A stretch of 64,000 nucleotides of DNA from Persicaria tinctoria (GCA_037127255.1 JBANSL010000009.1:35733475-35797474); one strand, 5' to 3'; positions 11,452 through 22,254 are shown, numbered from the stretch's first letter. Translations and numbers: made by a program. The notes: generated by a model from the sequence alone, not told the origin.

Positions 11452-12862
11452 CTATTCCTGCATGTTCCTCTTCTCTGTGTTCTTGGTAGCAGCATCATCA
11501 CCTTCCTCGTTCTCTGCATGGATGTTAAGATCTATACCTGCAACACTTTCACTCAAAGAACCGTCATGGCATTCATCAAATATAACATGTATACTTTCTT
11601 CAACTAACTGGGTCCTTTTATTGAAGATTCTATAAGCTTTGCTACTACTTGTGGAGTAGCTAAGAAATATACCTTCATCACTACGCGCATCAAATTTCCC
11701 AAGGTTATCTTTTCCATTGTTATGAACAAAACAAGTACATCCAAAGGGTTTATAATAAGATATAAGTGGTTTGCGGCCTTTGAAACGTTCATAAGGAGTT
11801 TTCTTTAAGATGGAATGAATAAGACAACGATTCAAAATATAGTTAGCTGTGTTAACAGCTTCAGCACAATAGGTTTTAGGTAATGCATTTTCTAAAAGCA
11901 TAGTCCTGGCCATATCCTCTAGGGTGCGGTTCTTTAGTTCCACAACCCCATTTTGTTGGGGTGTCCTAGGAGCAAAAAAGTTATGGGAGATGCCATATTT
12001 AGCACAAAACAAATCAAACTGAAGTTGATCAAACTCCCTACCATGATCACTTCGAATTGACACTATGGGCTCGTTTCTTAAAGTTTGCAACTCCTTACAA
12101 AGTTTTGAAAACTCAAATAAGGCCTCTGATTTTTCTTTTAAAAATGCAACCCAAGTATATCTAGAAAAATGATCAACAACGACAAGAATGTACTTTTTAG
12201 CATTGTGAGATTTGACTCGCATAGGACCACATAAATCCATATGTAAAAGTTCAAGGGGTCTAGAAGAACTTACAACCTTTTTGGGTTTGAAAGAGCTACG
12301 TGTTTGTTTACCTCGTGTGCATGCATTGCACATATCAATACCTTTGAAGTCCATCCCAGGTAGCCCTCTTACAAGCCCTTCGGACACAAGCTTCTGCAGT
12401 GTCATGACCGAGTCTCCTGTGCCAGAGCTTTGGATCATCCGTCAAAGCCTTTAGACAGGTTAAGCTTCCTTGTGCCACTTGATCAGCATTCACAGCATAT
12501 ATATTGTTGTAACGATATGCAGTAAGTATAACTTCACCTGTATCTTCTCTGCACACTAGACATCTTTTCTTGTTAAATCTGACATTATTGCCACTATCAC
12601 ATAATTGAGAAACACTAAGCAAATTATACTTTAAACCATTCACAAGATAGACATTTTTAATACTATGGTTGGAATCACTCCCAACGCTACCAATACCAAC
12701 GATGTCACACTTTCCTTTGTCACCAAGAGTGATTGTTCCTGTGGACTGCTCCTTTATATCATGAAAGAGAGAACTCTTCCCACTCATATGCCTCGAGCAT
12801 CCACTATTAATAATCCATTTTTGCTCCTTCACCTTGGTGATCTCCTGCAAAACAAACATCAA
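11452..12862 (-). pseudogene. Sirevirus protease and integrase, broken
   Basis: The protease motif appears as INSGCSRHMSG near 12808, where copia proteases normally have D-S-G; the catalytic Asp is replaced by Asn (AAT). The integrase zinc-binding region follows (LWHRRLGH, then CNACTRGKQ) but is split by a frame change near 12400. The integrase core at 12250-11850 keeps all three acidic positions: VVDHFSRYTW, IRSDHGREF and QQNGVVELKN. The C-terminal part continues with YKPFGCTCFVHNN to about 11452. The enzyme would cut and join element DNA to host chromosomes; this copy cannot make it whole. Confidence 0.85.
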
Positions 12863-14584
12863 CCTTTGTGGCTAGACCAATAAGCAAATTTGGATCCATT
12901 ATTGGGATAAACCATATTTGGTAAAATAGTGCCTTTGGGGACCCAAACTTGTGTTATCCGTTCTTTTCTCAAATGAACAGGAAATGTATTGCGAATGACA
13001 TAAGGATCATTTCTGCTTCCTTTTGCCTTTACAAAGGTGGTAATCTGCTGCTTCTTTAAAAACCTTAGATTGTAACCAATACCACTTTTGTTTAGAGAAC
13101 TTTTTTGCTCACCCAACATCCTATCAAGAGTGCCTTTGGATTTGGTAAAACTTATGAGGGCTGTTTGTTGGTCTTGAATCTTATTATTCAGGGAGATCTT
13201 CTCGTTCTCTAAGTCATGATGTTCACTTCTCAGAGACGAGAGATCTTGCTTCAGTTCAGATTTCTCTGAGTCAAGAGTTTTCACTTTAATGTCAAGACCT
13301 AAATAAGAAGCTTCAAGACTTTTGACCCTCATGGACAGATCCTCAATAGTTCTTTCCTGGTCCACAGTTCTCTTAATAAGAGTGTTAGTCTGGGCAATAA
13401 GTTTCTCTTCATTGGCAATCATATTAGAAAGGAATTCCAATAATACCTCTTTTGGACTTGCCATAAGTTCTCTTACAGTTACCTCAAGCTTCTCATCGTG
13501 GGATTCATCTCCTGGGGCCATAAGACAAACATTGGCCTTCTCATCATCAGAGTCAGAGTCGGAATCACTCCAAGTTGCCACCATGGCTTTCTTTTTCCAT
13601 TTATCACCCTTCTTGGACTGGCTCTTTGTCTTTTGAGGTCAATCCTTCACAAGATGATCTGTTTCACCACATTCAAAACAAGACAAAGGTTTAGTCTTCT
13701 TATCATATTTGTTGTATTGAGGCTTACCTCGAAATTTGGAAGACTATGATCCATCCTTGTTGTTGAATTGTTTCTTCATTTTGAGGATTCGAGCAAGGCC
13801 TCTTGTGATAAGAGCAAAAGGATCATCCTCATCGTCATCCTCATCTTCGGAATCAGATCCATCTTTGGGGTCATCCTTCTTAGACTTGAGCACCAAGTTC
13901 TTAGTACTTGCTGGAAGTTCTCCATCGTCTTCATTAAGGATCGTCTCATGCGTGATCAGTTTCCCAAGCAGGTCATCAAGGGGCAGAGTAGTGAGGTCTT
14001 GGGCTTCCTCTATGGCTGTTACTTTAGAACCCCACTTTTCTTTTGGGAGACACCTCAATATCTTCCTTACTTTCTCAACGTTTATAAAGCTTTTTCCGAC
14101 AGAGTCAAGGCTTTTGGTGATTTCTGTGAATCGTGTGAACATGGCCTTGATAGACTCATCATACTTCATTTTGAAAAGCTCATAAGAAGATACTGATCTT
14201 GGTGTCCTTTACTTGACTGGTTCCTTCATAGGTGACGACCAGCTTGTCCCAAATCTCTTTAGCTGACCTACAAAATGAAATACGGTTAAACTCATCAGTG
14301 CTAAGACCGCAATAAAGTAAGTTAATAGCCATGTAGTTTTTGGAGACGAGTTCAAGATCCGCTTGGATGTATTCAGACTCCTTCTTTGCGACTTTGGTTC
14401 CATTTGGTCCGTCTTTCTCTGGAATCTTCGGACCATTATCTATAATGTTCCAAAGTTTCAGATCTTGATCTATGATGAACATCTTCATCAATGATCTCCG
14501 GTGGACAAAGTTGTTTCCTACAAAGAGTGGTGGTCTGCTGGTAGACCTTCCCTATGCAAATCCTCCGCTTGCTTCACCAGACAT
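12859..14584 (-). pseudogene. Sirevirus gag with zinc knuckle lost to a stop
   Basis: The probable start is the ATG at 14584-14582 (MSGEASGGFA), 44 bases after the primer site. A TAG at 14554-14552 ends it after ten codons. The nucleocapsid-like UBN2 gag domain continues in frame (LKLWNIIDNGPKIP, EIWDKLVVTYEG) to about 14180, where the frame changes, then MFTRFTEITKSLDSVGKSF and KILRCLPKEKW to 13744. The zinc knuckle reads CFECGETDHLVKD followed by TGA (13641-13639), exactly where the last Cys should be. The C-terminal 13584-12859 stretch is a long coiled coil (heptads around LSMRVKSLEASYLGLDIKV), a Sirevirus trait. Confidence 0.8.
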
Positions 14585-14627
14585 GATCGAAAACTCACAA
14601 GATTGTTAGATCAAAAGCAGTGAGTAA

Positions 14628-14640
14628 AGCTCTGATACCA
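14628..14640 (-). promoter_or_regulatory. Primer binding site for initiator tRNA-Met
   Basis: The minus strand reads TGGTATCAGAGCT two bases after the LTR end. This is the standard copia primer site complementary to the 3' end of initiator tRNA-Met. Confidence 0.9.
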
Positions 14641-14642
14641 AT

Positions 14643-15694
14643 TGAAGGTTCGATAATGTAAAACAAAGTAATGTGAAGATACTTTAGAAGGGGGGTTGAA
14701 TAGAGTATGCCGGTTTTTCGCATATAGTCTCAAGACTTTTGAAGCTCGTGCCAAACCCTTTGAGATTAGACTTAGTCTTTTCTCTAAAAACCTGAATCAC
14801 AAAGTTAAACAATTCGAACCAAGTGCGAAAATAAGGTAAAGCAGTAAATAAAGGACTCGATGAATTGTTTACAAGGTTCGGCACGAATTTGGCCTACGTC
14901 CCCGCCTAGGGTTCTTCCACAACCCTAGGATTCAACCGGCTTTTATTGATTCACAAGACTTAGGATCCTAATAGCTCACCGAGAAGCCTCTCTCCTATAC
15001 AATTGCAATCTAGTCAACTCACGTTCCTTTGGAGTCCTAGACCAATCTAGAAGAGCACCACCTCTCTATGCTATCTAGTACAATCCTCTTACACTTAGTG
15101 AATCAATCGCCTAGTGTCCACTTCCTGAGTTACAAACTCTCGAGTATAACACTATCACGAAATATATCCTATAAGCTCACTGTGTAACTCTCAAATGCTT
15201 TGAAATGAAATAACAGACTCTTAAGGACTAGTAGAGAGCACACGAAGAAGACAGATCTCGCTTGAGGGCTTGAGTGTATGAAAGCTTGTGTTCAACGAAT
15301 GTATGGCTGTCTTCTTCTTCCTTTTCTTTATATTGAAACAAATCGGCGCCTAAGGATCTTCACCAACGGCTAGAGAGGATCATGGCTTGAGCTGGATTCT
15401 TCACAATCTTCTATCTTTGGAAACTTCTGAAGCCATGATCTTCCGATTTGAATCTTCTCAATTTACAGCTTAAGGAATGAGATAATATTCAAAAAAGCTT
15501 CTTGAAATGTTAGTGAATATATATAATAATACTTGGAAGCATATAATAACATAAAATAATATTCGAACATAATATCATGGAGAACAGGTTTTGTGTTTCA
15601 TCAACACTTCTAAAACGTCAAGACCTTTGACAAAAACAGACTGTCAAAGCCTTTGAAACCTATTCCGATTTTCATCGAGGGAGTGGAGTTATCA
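14643..15694 (-). repeat. 5' LTR of the Sirevirus (intact, 1052 bp)
   Basis: On the plus strand it begins TGAAGGTTCG at 14643 and ends GAGTTATCA at 15694, giving TG...CA ends on both strands. A TATA-like AATATAAAG lies on the minus strand at 15334-15326, about 360 bases from the U3 start, a plausible element promoter. Bases 15561-15694 match the visible 3' LTR. The five bases TACAT (15695-15699) are the candidate target duplication; the other side is outside the window. Confidence 0.85.
15326..15334 (-). promoter_or_regulatory. Likely TATA box in the Sirevirus LTR
   Basis: AATATAAAG on the minus strand, placed suitably for transcription toward gag. Position only; no start site can be proven. 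Confidence 0.4.
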
Positions 15695-16305
15695 TACATC
15701 TTTCGGTAGGTTTATCTACCGAAAGAGTTTCTGGCCATCAGATTATGTTATGGCTACATTACATAAGCTTGCAGTAATCCTATATCTATATATGACATAG
15801 CAGAAGGGAATATATACTATAGCCTTGTAATGCTAATGTGAATTTGTACTCAGAAAGAGCAATAATGTATTATATTCTAGTATTCTACCACTTTGGTATC
15901 ACTCAGAAACAACACTCGGGACATTTAGGGGATGTATTACCGGTTAGAAAAACAAAAAAAACTAAAAAGATTAAAAGAAATAAATACTACTAAAGAAAAC
16001 AGGTTTATACTCTATAGTAAGAACAAGCATTTCATAAGAGTACGTGCTTCAATGATCAAGAGATCATACCACATTAGTAGGTGAAACACCTAACCAAAAT
16101 TTGTTTGTGTATCCCTAATCAGCCACTTCAGGCCCAAGATAACCTCAAAATTTCATGAGATGAAAAACACATCAGAGAATCTAATTTTTAAGTAATTAAA
16201 ATAAATAACGAATAGGTTGTAGAGATGTCAAAAGCGAAAGAGAATCTATAAATTTAAATGTACAAAGCATGTACATACCAACCATCATCAGGTTATGTGA
16301 TGTAC
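15695..16305. other. AT-rich DNA without recognisable genes
   Basis: No supported coding region. A perfect 10-bp-stem hairpin (CTTTCGGTAG and its complement) lies at 15700-15726, just outside the LTR. The rest may be intron or 3' flank of the exon-like block at 16306-16411. Confidence 0.4.
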
Positions 16306-16411
16306 CTCTAGTTTCTTCCCAAACTCTCTTTTCTTAGGATCCGCAGCATAAATCAGCGTTCTCCCATTAATATCTCCTTTCAAAAGAAAGAGGCTCGACT
16401 CATTGTCGAAT
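16306..16411 (-). pseudogene. Exon-like block of an unrecognised gene
   Basis: A 106-base open block lies between a good acceptor (TTCTCTAG) and donor (GAG/GTACAT) on the minus strand. It reads LFLLKGDINGRTLIYAADPK and then KKREFGKKLE. Upstream on the same strand (16412-16700) is a leader-like region with CTAGGGTTAGGG-type sequence on the plus strand. I do not recognise the family. It could be a real exon of a truncated host gene or a captured fragment. Confidence 0.35.
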
Positions 16412-17469
16412 CTAGAGAAGAGATAAGCAGTAATTCAAAAATCGAATAGCAATTAAGAAGGAAATTGAAATAGATAAGCAATTCAAAGACTAATAAACAA
16501 CAAATTGAACATGAAATCGAACAGAAATTCCGCTCCATCTCAAGTTCTTCCAAAGGAAAATCACTTGAAATCACGCATTCCTAACCAGAATTCACGAAAA
16601 TCCCAATTTCAAATAAAACCCCCAAATCGATTTCTAGGGTTAGGGTTCTCACCAAACAATCACATAGGAGGGGGAAAGTGAGTCATGGTGCATCAAGAGC
16701 TATCTCTCCCTCAGTTGGTATATGGTGGCCACCATGGATGACAATGGCAAGAAGGAGCGGTGTTGTGAAGCCGGAGGCGGCCTGATGCCCAGGAGAGACG
16801 ATTGAGAGAAAGGAGTTTACGTGGGAGAGAGAACGAGAGAAAGAAAGAGGAAGAGAAGGGCAAAAACGGAAAAAAGAAGAAAAATTGGAGAATGCTCCAC
16901 GTGGATAGTCTCACTGCTCTCCAAAGTACTCAACTTTAAGATATAGGAGGATGACTAATAGTATTCAAATCACATATAAATTAAGGAATACAATAATATT
17001 AAATAAATTATTTTTAAGAATTTTCCATTGAAACGAACCTACACTAAAGATTATAGGGTATAATTTCAAAGTTGTGTAACTTGTGTAGCTTTTTTTTGTA
17101 TGAAATTTCAATATTTTGCAATACTTAACATATATTGTAAAGTTTGGGATAACACGCAAAAATTAAAAAAATATTTCACAAAATAGCATAAAATATCTAT
17201 TGATTGTGAATAAGATTAACATCCTATTCAAAAAAGGTTGAATGTTCTTTGAATAAGGTCGAAGAAGATTGTGGCTTTTTAAGTCCCGAACTAAAACGTA
17301 AATAGTTTGTAAAAAATTGAAAGGATTTGAGTAAAAAAATTTCAATCATCTTGTCAATAGATGAAAAGACATATTGCTAATAGACTTTATGTTTTTTTTA
17401 ATCCTGGCCATTAAAAAAAAGAGTAAGCCAAAATCATTGCAGGGTTAAAGATAACTTCTTTGCTAGACC
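16412..17469. other. Non-coding stretch
   Basis: Contains a purine-rich leader-like segment (16620-16900) that could be the 5' end of a minus-strand gene containing the 16306-16411 exon, followed by AT-rich DNA. No supported ORF. Confidence 0.35.
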
Positions 17470-17715
17470 TCATCGCAATGAGAAACTCGGAATCAAATTT
17501 TGATCTATCATGGATATGGAATATTGAAACGAAATATATAATTAAACTTTGTTTGGAAGCTCACAAGAGATGGATGTACCTACCAAGATCAGGCTTTTTG
17601 AAAAAAGAGTAGGCATTCCCCTGAAGTGCACCTTATGTTATCATCCACAATAAGATTCAATTCACCTCTTCACAAGATGGTCTAAATCAATCAAACTTAT
17701 TAAAAGAATTGACAA
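17470..17715 (+). pseudogene. LINE zf-RVT scrap
   Basis: Plus-strand reading with several stops gives a VPTKIRLF-like segment, then KKRVGIPLKCTLCYHPQ and SIHLFTRWSKS. This is the cysteine/histidine zf-RVT region found after the reverse transcriptase in plant LINEs (C-x2-C ... H pattern). It is short and decayed; nothing upstream of the zinc-binding region is seen. Confidence 0.55.
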
Positions 17716-18489
17716 AAAAAAAAGGAAAGACTTTTATAAAAATAAAATTAACATGAATAAGAAGCCAATAAAAAATATTATTACTAAGTTGTACGTTTAC
17801 CAAAGTTGATAAGAAACAAAAAGGAGATCCGACAAATAGGAAAATATTCAAATACATATAAAAAATGAGAGAGAAACTCCCAACAAAAAATTCCTAAGTC
17901 GTCCCTCGAACGCCGTCATCAACAGTAGAAAGCCAATCCCCTTTGCAAAACCCCTTCCCCGACCCCTTGCTCCGGCAAGCCTCTACCCCAAGTCGACTCT
18001 CGTTGGCATTTGTGGCATAACCCCTTGTCTTTTTCGAGTCGTACTCTCCCGTCACCATGATCTGGTGCTTTATTCCGGGATCACTTTCCCAATCCCGGGC
18101 ACTAAATCCGTCGGCTTTTGCCTATATTCTTTCTCAGGGGTGGAATCGAGTCGTTTCTACTCTTGAGTTTGGGGCTTGGTAGTTGGAATCTCTAGCAAGA
18201 TGTTGTTGGGGAGGAAGGTTGAAATCCCTATTGGGTGGAATTTTAGAAAGAGAAAGAAATTTCACAGCTCTGGGTGGCGGTGGTGGTGGCCTGCAGGTTC
18301 TTGGAGGAGGGCGGTTGGTCGCTTTCTTTGTGGCGGGGGTCGGAATGAGGTTTCGGTTCGGGCTGGGTTGGTGCGCTGAAGTGCTCTGGTGCCTTTGTGA
18401 TGTTGTCTGTTTGTGTTGTGTTCCCTCCTATATGGGGGAAGAGTCCAATGGACTATTTACCATATGGTTTTTACCATTTGAAGTTTTAC
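17716..18489. other. Probable U3/leader of the Athila-like element, otherwise unassigned
   Basis: A GC-richer stretch from about 17880 precedes the TATA box at 18499. Open frames here are low-complexity and unsupported. It may be LTR sequence, but a matching second LTR was not found. Confidence 0.3.
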
Positions 18490-18498
18490 CCTCCTCCT

Positions 18499-18508
18499 TT
18501 ATAAAAGG
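18499..18508 (+). promoter_or_regulatory. Candidate TATA box of the gypsy relic
   Basis: TTATAAAAGG is followed 25-55 bases later by a (GA)n tract, a layout common in LTR promoters. Inference from position. Confidence 0.4.
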
Positions 18509-18530
18509 GGATGCCTTTCCATTTGGAAAA

Positions 18531-18531
<1 letters not shown>

Positions 18532-18564
<33 letters not shown>
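18532..18564 (+). repeat. (GA)n microsatellite
   Basis: About 16 GA units in the leader of the gypsy relic, flanked by further purine-rich sequence. Confidence 0.9.
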
Positions 18565-18567
<3 letters not shown>

Positions 18568-18859
18568 TGAGAAAGGGAGAAAAAGAGAGCTTGGGGAATT
18601 TTCGTATGCCCTTGTTCAGCCCATTTTGAAGTGTCCCGATCGACGACCAAACGACCTCCGATTGGGACGATTTTCTGGTATGTTGTTTACCTCATCCTAG
18701 GCTTCATTTTGTACGGTTGGATCGTCGTTTTGAGCCTCCAATCTCATATCCCCTTTGATAGTGTCCTCTCTTGGGTTTTGTTGATTTCCACCAATTGGGT
18801 GATGAAATTTGGAGATTTGGCCAAGCTTGTTGATGCTTGATGATTTTGTATGACTCTAG

Positions 18860-20044
18860 CTTTGTCTAGGGAAGCTCATTTTTCCCGCTATTAACTATGA
18901 AATTCGTCATTCTTTTATTACTGAAATTAGAAGGAGTCAATTTAAGGGAAGAATTAATGAATGTCCTTTAGAGCATGTCACCACTTTTATAGACTTATGC
19001 GAAGCTATAACTGATGGTGCTAATCTTGAATACTTGAAACTAAAGGCTTTTCGTTGGTCCCTTGCAAGAATATCCCAACAATGGCTGGAAGGATTGCTTG
19101 CACGATCAATTCGCACATGGAATGATCTACAGGACCTGTTCCTCAACAAGTTCTTTCCTCCTGCAAATACAGCTGCTCTCAGACAACAAATCACGACTTT
19201 TAGACAAAAGCCAGGGGAACCACTTGCACAAGTCTGGGAGCGCTACAAGAGGCTTCTGAAATCCTGTCCTACTCATGGCCAGCCGCCCTACGTCATCCAG
19301 GAGATCATCTTCAACTGTCTGGATGCGCCCACTAAGGATCGGATCAACAACTACACCAACTATGAGTATCTTGGATATACTCCACGCCGTGCATGGGAGG
19401 TATTTGAGACGCTGGCAAAATACGACAACACTTATGGGACTTCTGCGGCCGCTTTCGACGAAAGGTATGAAAGGCCTGCCCCATCTATGTTGTTGTATGT
19501 GCCATCAAAGGAAGTTGATCCAGACGTCAAGGAGCAATTCCAGAATGACCAGGTACGTCGTCTTACCAAACAAGTTAAATTCCTCTCCAAAAATCAACCT
19601 TGTTTGGAATGTGGGTCTATGAGGCACAACCCTACTGTGTGCTCGCACGTCGATCAAGTACATGAAGGAGAGACCCACGAGGAGGTAAGGTATGAAGGGG
19701 GACACTACTCAGGGCCACATCAGAACCATAACTGGTGCTACTATCGCCAGCCCCAGCATCAGAATCCCCCTCCCTATAGAGCTCCTAGTCACCCTAACAG
19801 AGAAGGTAAGAAGGATGACATGCAAACCATCCTTGAGGAGATGCGGAGGAACCATTTAGACATCAAGCAGTCCTTCAATTCCATCTACACTCAGACGCAT
19901 GGTGTGAACTCTAGGCTTGGGGAAATTGATATATGGCGAAAATCGATTGACATACAGATTAGCCAGCTGGCGACAGCCGTCCCCAAACAATCAGGTACGC
20001 TCCCTGGATCCTCTGAACCTAATCCTAAAGGTAAATCTACATGA
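18860..20044 (+). pseudogene. Athila-like gag (capsid and zinc knuckle)
   Basis: The open frame with an ATG at 19034 runs to TGA at 20042-20044 (336 residues). Gag-like coding clearly extends upstream in the same frame to about 18855 (TAG near 18850), for example INYEIRHSFITEIRRSQF and INECPLEHVTTFIDL, so 19034 is not the true start. The retrotransposon gag core is visible: KAFRWSLARISQQWL, TWNDLQDLFLNKFFPP, LRQQITTFRQKPGEPL and YKRLLKSCPTHG. A zinc knuckle CLECGSMRHNPTVC (C-x2-C-x4-H-x4-C) follows at about residues 195-208. Beyond the TGA the same frame reads HVDAMHLRSGRQTQTPE, the usual gag-protease linker, ending at a TAA at 20141. Gag would form the virus-like particle; the start and linker breaks disable it. 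Confidence 0.75.
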
Positions 20045-21801
20045 CATGTGGATGCAATGCACCTAAGGAGTGGGCGACAGACACAGACGCCCGAACAGAA
20101 CGGAGAAGCTGCAAAGGATTCCTCGACATCGACCAGGACCTAATCGATATCGAAAAGCTCCTACTCGACATCAACGAAAATGCACATCCTGCCCAGAAGT
20201 CGAGTATCGTACTCGATGTCGACCACACTGTAGTCGACGTCGACCACCCATCTGCACATTTCGACCAGCCTTCTGCACCTCTCCACTCGACTTCAGCACC
20301 TTCGACAAAGAAGAAGTTGCCTTTCCCGAAAAAATCTCCAAAGGATCCAGCAGAGAAGAAATTCCAGCGCTTCATTAAGATGCTTCAGAGGCTCAATGTC
20401 ACCGTACCCTTCACAGAAGCTCTCAATGAAATGTCATCCTACGTCAAGTTCCTCAAGGAGAATATAAGCAAGAAGCGGTCAATGGCTGAGATCGCAGAGG
20501 AGTGCAGCCAGATGGACGTACTTGAGAAAAGGCCAGATCTAGGTAAGTTTGCTATAACCATTGGATTTGATCAATATAAATTTAATGCTTTATGTGATCT
20601 TGGAGCCAGTGTCATTATAATCCCTCTATCAATATGGTCCAAGATTAAGATAGGTGCCCTAAAGCCTGTGGATGCTAAGCTTTATATGGCAAACAACACG
20701 GTGGTCATCCCAACAGGCATGGTGGATAATGTGCCAGTACAAGTAGGTAAGTTCTTCGTCCCTGCTGATTTCTTAGTTATTGATATGGCAGAGGATCCTG
20801 ATTGTCCAATTATATTAGGAAGGCCCTTCTTGGCGACGGTGGATGCCAACATAAGCGTAAGGAATAGAGTACTCACGTTCAACATCAGCGATGAGGTGAT
20901 TGAATATTCTTTTAATAAAGCTGAAAGGCACACAGGTCCCATGGAAGAGGTCAAGTCTATATCAGCCAGGTACATCACTTGCGGGGAGCCTAAGGTAAGA
21001 AATATGACCCCCGATGAGCTAGAGAAGCGAGCTATGGAAGCCCAGGTGGAGGAGATCATGGCAATTCTAAACGAGGAGACAGAAGATCTACTCGACGTCG
21101 ACCAAGGTAAGTCGATTTCGACTAACTTTTATTCAGAATCAATGTCAGGTACTAAGTATGGGGTCGATGTCTACCAGAGGTACTCGACGTCGAGTACCCT
21201 AGTCAATGTCGACCAGATCCCGAGCACTCCACCGACTGCATCAACATCGAGTACACCACCCGAGGCCGAGCTGTACTCGACGTCGAGTAACCTACTCGAC
21301 GTCGACCAGAACCCTTCTTCCTCGACTCCTTCTTCCTCGACAAGCAACCCATCAGAGCAAAAAACGTACTCGACGTCGACTAGACATATGGGTAGAACCT
21401 CGACGAGCAGTCCACCAGACGCAGCAACGTACTCGACGTTGACCACTTCTACTCGACGTCGAGTAGAACCTGAGGTCCCGAATTCCGATTCTGTGAAGGT
21501 AAGCCAAGGTATGGACCTCTCTTCTCCTATTTCAATTAAAGATCTATCTATACATGGGAGAGGTTTGCCTTGGTATGTGCGATTGTGCAGGGTTTCCGAT
21601 GACGATCCAAATGAATATGAAGTGGGAGACATGGTCTATGTCTCTAAATCAAAGGATCATTGGTTTCCCAACAAATTTACCAAGAAGAAGATGGGACCCT
21701 TCACTGTGAACAAGATCCATTCAGGAGGATTGCAGCTGATGGACAAGAATGGAGTCATGTTTGAAGCCCAAGCTACATGGGCCTTTCAGATGCCACCTTG
21801 A
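20041..21801 (+). CDS. Aspartic protease fused to integrase C-terminal tail
   Basis: A 586-codon frame opens at 20041, overlapping the gag stop as ATGA. Its first 33 or so codons are an out-of-frame reading of the gag linker, so that start is doubtful. Real similarity begins with the K-rich PKKSPKDPAEKKFQRFIKML (about residues 100-120), then the retropepsin region: FNALCDLGASVIIIPLSIWS with the DLGAS active site (about residue 190), and CPIILGRPFLATVDANISV. After a serine/threonine- and aspartate-rich stretch coded by CGACGTCG repeats, residues 500-586 (GDMVYVSKSKDHWFP, KKKMGPFTVNKIHSGGLQLM) match the C-terminal GPF domain of gypsy integrases. RT, RNase H and the integrase core are absent. 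It may be an internal deletion that by chance or selection kept the frame. Confidence 0.65.
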   Translation: MTCGCNAPKEWATDTDARTERRSCKGFLDIDQDLIDIEKLLLDINENAHPAQKSSIVLDVDHTVVDVDHPSAHFDQPSAPLHSTSAPSTKKKLPFPKKSPKDPAEKKFQRFIKMLQRLNVTVPFTEALNEMSSYVKFLKENISKKRSMAEIAEECSQMDVLEKRPDLGKFAITIGFDQYKFNALCDLGASVIIIPLSIWSKIKIGALKPVDAKLYMANNTVVIPTGMVDNVPVQVGKFFVPADFLVIDMAEDPDCPIILGRPFLATVDANISVRNRVLTFNISDEVIEYSFNKAERHTGPMEEVKSISARYITCGEPKVRNMTPDELEKRAMEAQVEEIMAILNEETEDLLDVDQGKSISTNFYSESMSGTKYGVDVYQRYSTSSTLVNVDQIPSTPPTASTSSTPPEAELYSTSSNLLDVDQNPSSSTPSSSTSNPSEQKTYSTSTRHMGRTSTSSPPDAATYSTLTTSTRRRVEPEVPNSDSVKVSQGMDLSSPISIKDLSIHGRGLPWYVRLCRVSDDDPNEYEVGDMVYVSKSKDHWFPNKFTKKKMGPFTVNKIHSGGLQLMDKNGVMFEAQATWAFQMPP

Positions 21802-22165
21802 GCTTAACGGAGGAAGTCGGCCTAGCGACTATACAGTCTAGAGCTTGTAAATAGACATTTACTTTTTGGGATTTTTGGACATTGCTGTTTTTGGTTTTTG
21901 GTTTTGGACACTGATTTTTTAAAGTTTTTCTATTGTGGATATTTTCCGTCTAACGAATCTTGCCGGTGAGAGAAGCTGAAGATCTACTCGAAGTCGAGTA
22001 AGCGTACTCGACGTCGACCACACATCTCGAGTAGAGATGAGCCTGTGGTCCAGAGGATCACCCTGGAGGTTTCATTGTACTCGAAGTCGAGTGAGCGTAC
22101 TCGAAGTCGACCACACCTACTCGAAGTCGACCAGATCTTCCTCGATGTCGATCACCTCAGCAGCA
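20150..22165 (+). repeat. Dispersed palindromic CGACGTCG repeat array
   Basis: About 14 copies of a 16-base unit TACTCGACGTCGAGTA or its half-site form CTCGACGTCGACCA occur. Perfect palindromes are at 21181-21196, 21274-21289 and 21449-21466. Half-site forms are at 20208-20240, 21089-21103, 21292-21308, 21367-21382 and 22005-22020, with CGAAGTCG variants at 21984-21999 and 22081-22145. Copies lie before and after the protease domain and continue past the stop codon into untranslated DNA. This suggests selection or amplification at DNA level rather than for the YSTSS/LDVDQ peptides they encode. Confidence 0.8.
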
Positions 22166-22254
22166 TCATCACTCGATTCCGACGATCTGCACGCTTGTCT
22201 AGTGAGTTTTCTTTTTTTACCCTTGTTTTTATACAGCGAGGACACTGTAATGTT

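Larger units (their letters stand above)
1712..15694 (-). mobile_element. Sirevirus-like Ty1/copia retrotransposon with env-like ORF, interrupted by CACTA insertions
   Basis: Read on the minus strand, the order is LTR (14643-15694), primer site (14628-14640), gag, protease, integrase, reverse transcriptase, RNase H, a further ORF (7403-9127), polypurine tract (1846-1858) and the 3' LTR (1712-1845 plus a part beyond the window). The extra 3' ORF, the long coiled-coil gag C-terminus and several polypurine-tract-like motifs are known traits of Sireviruses (SIRE/Maximus lineage). The visible LTR parts differ at about 8 of 134 positions, so the insertion is not recent. Every coding region has stops or frame breaks, so the copy is dead. 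The CACTA element at 1909-7125 sits inside the interior between the polypurine tract and the env-like ORF. Confidence 0.85.

Noticed and set aside
20041..20140. The first 33 codons of the protease ORF as a genuine N-terminus
   Set aside because: In the gag frame the same bases encode MHLRSGRQTQTPE, the known gag-protease linker, so the ATG at 20041 is an artefact of a frame shift.
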